Below are positions 59,605-64,000 of a DNA stretch of 64,000 nt, piece by piece. The DNA lies in the NCBI RefSeq assembly GCF_042675745.1, contig NZ_JBHTJM010000008.1, positions 1 to 64,000 of the forward strand, in the 5' to 3' direction. Origin of the DNA: Pseudofulvibacter geojedonensis (GTDB lineage Bacteria; Bacteroidota; Bacteroidia; Flavobacteriales; Flavobacteriaceae). Within the stretch, counting starts at the first letter, position 1, and each line of letters begins with the position of its first letter. The notes beneath the pieces are model-generated. The model did no database searches. It had not been told where the DNA came from and saw only the letters and a list, made by a program, of their open reading frames with translations. The position numbers were made by a program, and so were the translations under genes.

Positions 59605-62600
59605 ATGAAGAAACTATTTTTGTTACTACTACTTGGTAGTAGTAGTCTGTTTGGTCAAGAATTGCCCAAAATTATCCCACCAACACCAGAAGCAACCTCT
59701 TTAGGAAAATATGTAGATGTTCCCGTATCACATTATACAGGAATGCCTAATATTAGCATACCAATACATAATATTAACTTAGACGGTAAAACAATACCTG
59801 TTAATATTTCATATCATGCTAAAGGTATAAAGGTAGACGAAATTGCCTCTAGAGTTGGTATGGGTTGGACATTAAATTCTGGTGGAGTAATAACTAGACA
59901 AGTAAAGTGGCGAGCAGATGAAAAAAGTGGAACTATCGCAGATCCTTCAAGTTATCTTGAAGGAGATCATTTTGTTCATTACTATCAAGATACGCAAGAA
60001 GGAGCTGATGCTAGAGCGTATATGATGAATGCTGGTACAAATAAAGATTTTGATTACATGCCAGATCAGTTTATGTTTAACTTTATGGGGTACTCAGGTA
60101 AGTTTATTATAGACCAAAAAACGAAAAAACCCATTCTTCAGGATTTTTCAGATTTAAAAATAGAAAGAATTGGTGATGCTTTTGATAGTTGGGTAATTAC
60201 TACTCCTGATGGCTATAAGGCATATTTTGGAAAATCATTTAATAGTAGTGATACAGCTAAAGATCATGATAAGATACTAAATAGCTATAAGTTTGATACG
60301 GTTATTCACCCACCTTTAGAATTTACTCCTTCTGAACCTATTTCTGCTTGGTATTTATTGGATATTGTAAGTCCACAAGGTAATGTGGTTTCTTATACTT
60401 ATGAGGAAGAAACACCTATATATTTAAGAAGAAGTTACGATATGCTAGTTAAAAATACGGTTGGAGATGTTTTAAATACTAGGATTCCGACTTCATTTTT
60501 TTCTAGAGTACAACCAACTCAAAACCAAGTTAAAGAGATTAGTTTTGATGAAGGTAAGATAGTATTTGAAAGAAAAACTGCTCCAAGAGAAGATTTACCA
60601 GGAGCCTACGCTTTGGATAAAATTAAAGTATACGGAGGTAGCTCTTTAGTTAAAGGATTTAAATTTAACCATAGTTATACCGAAGCAGTTAATTCTAATG
60701 ATGGTAATTCATTAGCTTATTTAGTAGCAAATGACTCTTCTGCAGCTAAAAGATTGTTTTTAGATTCAGTAGATACTTTTGGTTCTGACGAAAATGTCTT
60801 TTTAGCGCCTTATAAATTCTATTACAATCAAACAAAATTACCTAATAGGTTTTCTAACTCTCAAGATGTTTGGGGTTATTATAATGGGAAAGATAATGGA
60901 CAATTTCTAACTTTTTTAAATTATCAGAATCAGGTAATTGATAGAAAAGTAGATACTTTAAAAAATAAAGCAGGAATATTAACGAAGGTCGAGTACCCTA
61001 CTGGAGGTTCAGCTATTTATGAGTATGAAACTAACAAAGCAATTGCTCCATCTTACTTTAGTGGGTTACTGTTTAATAATCCAAACCCATTAATAGAAAA
61101 AAATAAAGGATTAATTAAAACCTCTGATCCTAATGTGTGGAATGGATCTTATTATGAATCAGATCAACCTTTTGAAATAAAGCCTCAAGCATTTAATAGT
61201 CCTACTACTTTAGTAAATAGCTTTGTTCATATTTTTCCATCTGACAATTGTAGCTCAACAACAGCAACGACTAATTGCCCTTATAATATTACTTTAGTTA
61301 ATTCATTAGGAAATATAGTAGGGCAGTTTTTTAATGGAAATAGTACAACAACTATAACTCCTGGTTTTTATAAAATTAGAGTAACACCAACCGGTGCTGA
61401 AGATCCAGACGATTTTGAAAACAAATTCTTCTCTGTTACTTTAAAATGGAATGAACCTACTCAAGAAGAGGTAGAACATAGTATTTTATATACATCTGGG
61501 AACAGAATTAAGCAAATTACCTTAGATGATGAACAGGGTAATACCATTATTAAAAAATATGATTATAATCAACCTGGAACAAATATAACTAGTGGTAAGA
61601 TTTTTTCTTTACCAGCATATTATGAAGCAGAGTTCAACACTTCTTTTTATACCATTGATCACCCATTTGAAACTGGAGCTAGACCTGGTAGTCCTTTAAC
61701 CTATCACCAAGGAAATCATGAAGGTTATGCTTATGTTACAGAGTATGTAACAGATGTAAATAATAATAACTACGGTAAGACAGAATATAATTTTACGATA
61801 ATTCCAGACGGAGGAGAATTTTATAAATTCCCTTATACATTACCAATAGATAACGAATGGCTGAGAGGAAAACCATTGACTATAAAGCAATACAAAAGGG
61901 AAAACAATGAATACTCATTAATTAAGTCTACAGAAAATGTTTATAGTGTTACAGCACTTTCTGGAACACAATATTCTTTAACTCCAGAATTAAGTGAAAT
62001 AACACATATAAATACCAAAAGTCTTTATCTACTACCTTTAATGGTTCATAAAGCGCCAGAAACGGGTAATAATACTGATCCTCATAACCCAGAAGTGTAT
62101 AAGAATTATTATTTAAGCGGAGAAGTTCAAAACTTATCTTCTACTACAGAGACTAATTACTTTGATGATAATACATTTTTAAAGACAGAGACTAAATACT
62201 ATTACGAAGGAGACAATCATTATTTACCTACAAAGACGGAAGTAGCAACTAGTACTGGAGATAAAATGGTTACAAAAACTATTTATGCTGAAGATGTGGT
62301 TTCTTCTACTAGTTTAGTTGGCGGAAATCTACCAGCTGGTCAAGATCTTATTATTAATAAGTTAAAAAAGCCTGATCCTAATAATACTGATCGTCTTCAC
62401 AGACCTGCTACCGTTATACAAACAGAATCATATAAAGTTGAAACAAACGGTACAGAGAGGTTGTTGGCTGTACAACGTAATTTATTTAAAGAAGATTTAA
62501 CAAGCGGATTAATCTTACCTAGTATAGCACAATCTTCTAAAAGTACCGATGTATTAGAAGATAGACTAGAATATTTAAGCTATGATTCTAAGGGTAATCC

Positions 62601-62967
62601 TTTAGAAGTATCGTTAAAAGATGGAACAGTTATATCATATATCTGGAATCACAATAAGACGCAGCCTATTGCTAAAGTAGAAAATGCTACATATGCAGAA
62701 ATAGCAGCTGCTTTGAATATGACAGAAACTGAATTGCAAAACCATAATTTAAGTACAACACCTTTTAATGCTTTACGTAGCCTTTTGCCTAACGCAATGG
62801 TATCTACTTATACCTATAAAGCTTTGGTAGGTATTACAAGTATGATAGACCCTAGAGGTTATTTAACCATGTATAATTACGATGATTTCAATCGTTTAGA
62901 GTATGTAAAAGATGCAGAGGGAAACATTTTATCTCAGAATGTATACAAGTATAAAAACCAAAACTAA
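59605..62967 (+). CDS. Secreted RHS/YD-type repeat protein
   Basis: A 1120-residue protein with a signal peptide (about 1-18, ending SLFGQ). The start of the mature chain (YVDVPVSHYTGMPNISIPI, then SYHAKGIKVDEIASRVGMGW) is typical of Bacteroidota RHS-associated proteins, and the last 120 residues hold YD-type repeats (LSYDSKGNPLEVSLKDG, MIDPRGYLTMYNYDDFNRLEYVKD). It has no toxin domain of its own and ends just after the repeats. The next gene starts 8 bp later, so the pair probably works together at the cell surface. Confidence 0.85.
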   Translation: MKKLFLLLLLGSSSLFGQELPKIIPPTPEATSLGKYVDVPVSHYTGMPNISIPIHNINLDGKTIPVNISYHAKGIKVDEIASRVGMGWTLNSGGVITRQVKWRADEKSGTIADPSSYLEGDHFVHYYQDTQEGADARAYMMNAGTNKDFDYMPDQFMFNFMGYSGKFIIDQKTKKPILQDFSDLKIERIGDAFDSWVITTPDGYKAYFGKSFNSSDTAKDHDKILNSYKFDTVIHPPLEFTPSEPISAWYLLDIVSPQGNVVSYTYEEETPIYLRRSYDMLVKNTVGDVLNTRIPTSFFSRVQPTQNQVKEISFDEGKIVFERKTAPREDLPGAYALDKIKVYGGSSLVKGFKFNHSYTEAVNSNDGNSLAYLVANDSSAAKRLFLDSVDTFGSDENVFLAPYKFYYNQTKLPNRFSNSQDVWGYYNGKDNGQFLTFLNYQNQVIDRKVDTLKNKAGILTKVEYPTGGSAIYEYETNKAIAPSYFSGLLFNNPNPLIEKNKGLIKTSDPNVWNGSYYESDQPFEIKPQAFNSPTTLVNSFVHIFPSDNCSSTTATTNCPYNITLVNSLGNIVGQFFNGNSTTTITPGFYKIRVTPTGAEDPDDFENKFFSVTLKWNEPTQEEVEHSILYTSGNRIKQITLDDEQGNTIIKKYDYNQPGTNITSGKIFSLPAYYEAEFNTSFYTIDHPFETGARPGSPLTYHQGNHEGYAYVTEYVTDVNNNNYGKTEYNFTIIPDGGEFYKFPYTLPIDNEWLRGKPLTIKQYKRENNEYSLIKSTENVYSVTALSGTQYSLTPELSEITHINTKSLYLLPLMVHKAPETGNNTDPHNPEVYKNYYLSGEVQNLSSTTETNYFDDNTFLKTETKYYYEGDNHYLPTKTEVATSTGDKMVTKTIYAEDVVSSTSLVGGNLPAGQDLIINKLKKPDPNNTDRLHRPATVIQTESYKVETNGTERLLAVQRNLFKEDLTSGLILPSIAQSSKSTDVLEDRLEYLSYDSKGNPLEVSLKDGTVISYIWNHNKTQPIAKVENATYAEIAAALNMTETELQNHNLSTTPFNALRSLLPNAMVSTYTYKALVGITSMIDPRGYLTMYNYDDFNRLEYVKDAEGNILSQNVYKYKNQN

Positions 62968-62975
62968 TTAAGGAA

Positions 62976-64000
62976 ATGAAAAAGTTATTATATACACTAG
63001 TGCTTATTATTCCTGCATTAGTATTAGGGCAAAGTACGAATCAGAACTACGTAAAGAGTACAACCTTTAATAAAGAAATAAGAGAACAAGCTACTACCGT
63101 AACTAATCCAGACGGAAGTACAACAGTCATAAAGAGTATTAACCAAGCTAACGAAAAGGATAAAATTGAACAAGTTACATATTATGATGGATTAGGAAGA
63201 CCTATGCAATCTGTAGCTCACAAAGCTGGCGGAGCTATAAATGCAGTTAATGAACTAGATTACGATTGGAGTATAGGAGATATTACCAGTACTTTTTTCC
63301 GTCAAATAGGTCAAGCTTCAGAAAATGAAATTGTAAACGGAGAAACTCCTTTTGGAGATACCGATTTATTATGGAAGTGTGGTAACGATGTAGATAGTAA
63401 TGCAGATGGAGGTTGGAATACCCGCGAATTTCCTGTAGACAACACCAAGTCTTATAGATATACTACTTGGGTTAAAAAGACCAGTGATTTAGTAAATGGG
63501 AACACATACCATGGCGTTCAACATGTAAACAATTTAGATGGTACTGCTAACGGGAACCCCTATTTTTGGTTAGGTGATTTACCACAATTAGATACTTGGT
63601 ATTTATTAGTTGGAGTGGTGCATCCGTATGATTATAATGGGCCAGATACAGGCGAAAGTGGTGTTTATGATGTTGATGGAAATAAAGTGCTAGACGGAAC
63701 TGAATTTAAATGGAAATCAGGTACAAATTTTAGTTATTTTAGAAACTATTTGTATTACTCTACAAATACATCTGTACGTCAATATTTTTACAAGCCTTTA
63801 TTACAAAAACTTAATGGTAACCAGTGGACTTTACAAGAAATAGCTAACGATGTAAATGCTAAAGATGTTGTTACTCATATAGAATACGATGCTATAGGTA
63901 GACAAGCTAAAACACATCTACCTTATGCAGATACCCAGGCTAGTACTCCTTTAGAGTATAGAACAAATGCTGAAGGTGCCACAAATTCTTATTATATAGC
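62976..64000 (+). CDS. DUF6443/RHS repeat protein, cut by window edge
   Basis: Open from the ATG at 62976 to the end of the window (341 codons seen). A signal peptide (MKKLLYTLVLIIPALVLGQ) is followed by the DUF6443 signature (YYDGLGRPMQSVAHKAGG near residues 70-87) and later the YD-like IEYDAIGRQAKTHLPYA. Such genes usually run for more than 1000 codons with an RHS core and a variable C-terminal toxin; that part lies outside. It is co-transcribed with the preceding RHS gene. Confidence 0.82.
   Translation, partial: MKKLLYTLVLIIPALVLGQSTNQNYVKSTTFNKEIREQATTVTNPDGSTTVIKSINQANEKDKIEQVTYYDGLGRPMQSVAHKAGGAINAVNELDYDWSIGDITSTFFRQIGQASENEIVNGETPFGDTDLLWKCGNDVDSNADGGWNTREFPVDNTKSYRYTTWVKKTSDLVNGNTYHGVQHVNNLDGTANGNPYFWLGDLPQLDTWYLLVGVVHPYDYNGPDTGESGVYDVDGNKVLDGTEFKWKSGTNFSYFRNYLYYSTNTSVRQYFYKPLLQKLNGNQWTLQEIANDVNAKDVVTHIEYDAIGRQAKTHLPYADTQASTPLEYRTNAEGATNSYYI

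Noticed and set aside
1..64000. CRISPR arrays, complete tRNA or rRNA genes, known riboswitches
   Set aside because: No regularly spaced repeats, no cloverleaf-capable sequence apart from the tRNA 3' remnant at 55550, and no recognisable TPP, cobalamin or SAM motif on either strand.

Overview
The window comes from an AT-rich member of the Bacteroidota, almost certainly a marine Flavobacteriaceae (Tenacibaculum/Polaribacter-like; genus not determinable here). The evidence is family content: a fused CcoNO oxidase subunit, DUF3276, HYC_CC_PP, a long NusB, DUF6443/RHS proteins and a deoxyhypusine-synthase-like enzyme after arginine decarboxylase. Many start sites are also preceded by the Bacteroidota -7 promoter element TAnnTTTG rather than by sigma70 boxes or Shine-Dalgarno sites. 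No rRNA gene, complete tRNA gene or CRISPR array is visible.

Layout. 0.4-5.4 kb: housekeeping genes (DUF4268, ZIP transporter, two methyltransferases, a Lys/Cys-rich secreted protein, mnmE). 5.4-6.2 kb: a repeat-bearing gap. 6.2-11 kb: stress and envelope genes (small MscS, two DUF2391 proteins, outer-membrane barrel, PsiE, Dps, DUF3124 lipoprotein). 11-12.1 kb: an unrecognised protein with kinase-like motifs. 12.1-17.6 kb: a polyamine operon (arginine decarboxylase, agmatinase, DHS-like enzyme, two small acidic proteins, Nudix, RMD1) behind a roughly 300-nt leader with four consecutive hairpins. 17.7-22.5 kb: universal stress proteins, a TerB-like protein and a flavin amine oxidase. 22.6-37.1 kb: a low-oxygen respiration block with a Crp/Fnr regulator, CcoI, CcoS, CcoNO, CcoQ, CcoP, CcoG, FixH, SafE-like protein, a persulfide-dioxygenase-like MBL/rhodanese protein, a Usp and HemN. 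37.3-47 kb: antiporter, TonB, redoxin, CsaA, DUF3276, ABC exporter, Leu/Glu-type dehydrogenase, NusB, DUF1573 and YajC. 47.1-55.5 kb: copper/heavy-metal efflux (CusA, TolC, HMA-MauE, CusB, HMA lipoprotein). 55.55-59.5 kb: an integrated element at a tRNA-Ser-like remnant, with integrase, an unknown gene, an HTH protein and a frameshifted Rep. 59.6 kb to the end: two large RHS-type secreted proteins, the second cut by the window edge.

How it fits together. Five near-identical operators of the form ATGAT-N4-ATCAT sit in front of the respiration genes. In four cases they lie about 41 bp upstream of a predicted start site, so the block reads as one FNR-type regulon controlled by the regulator at 23.1-23.8 kb. 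The polyamine operon probably makes homospermidine from arginine (agmatine, putrescine, homospermidine). Its structured leader is the strongest candidate for an undescribed regulatory RNA in the window.
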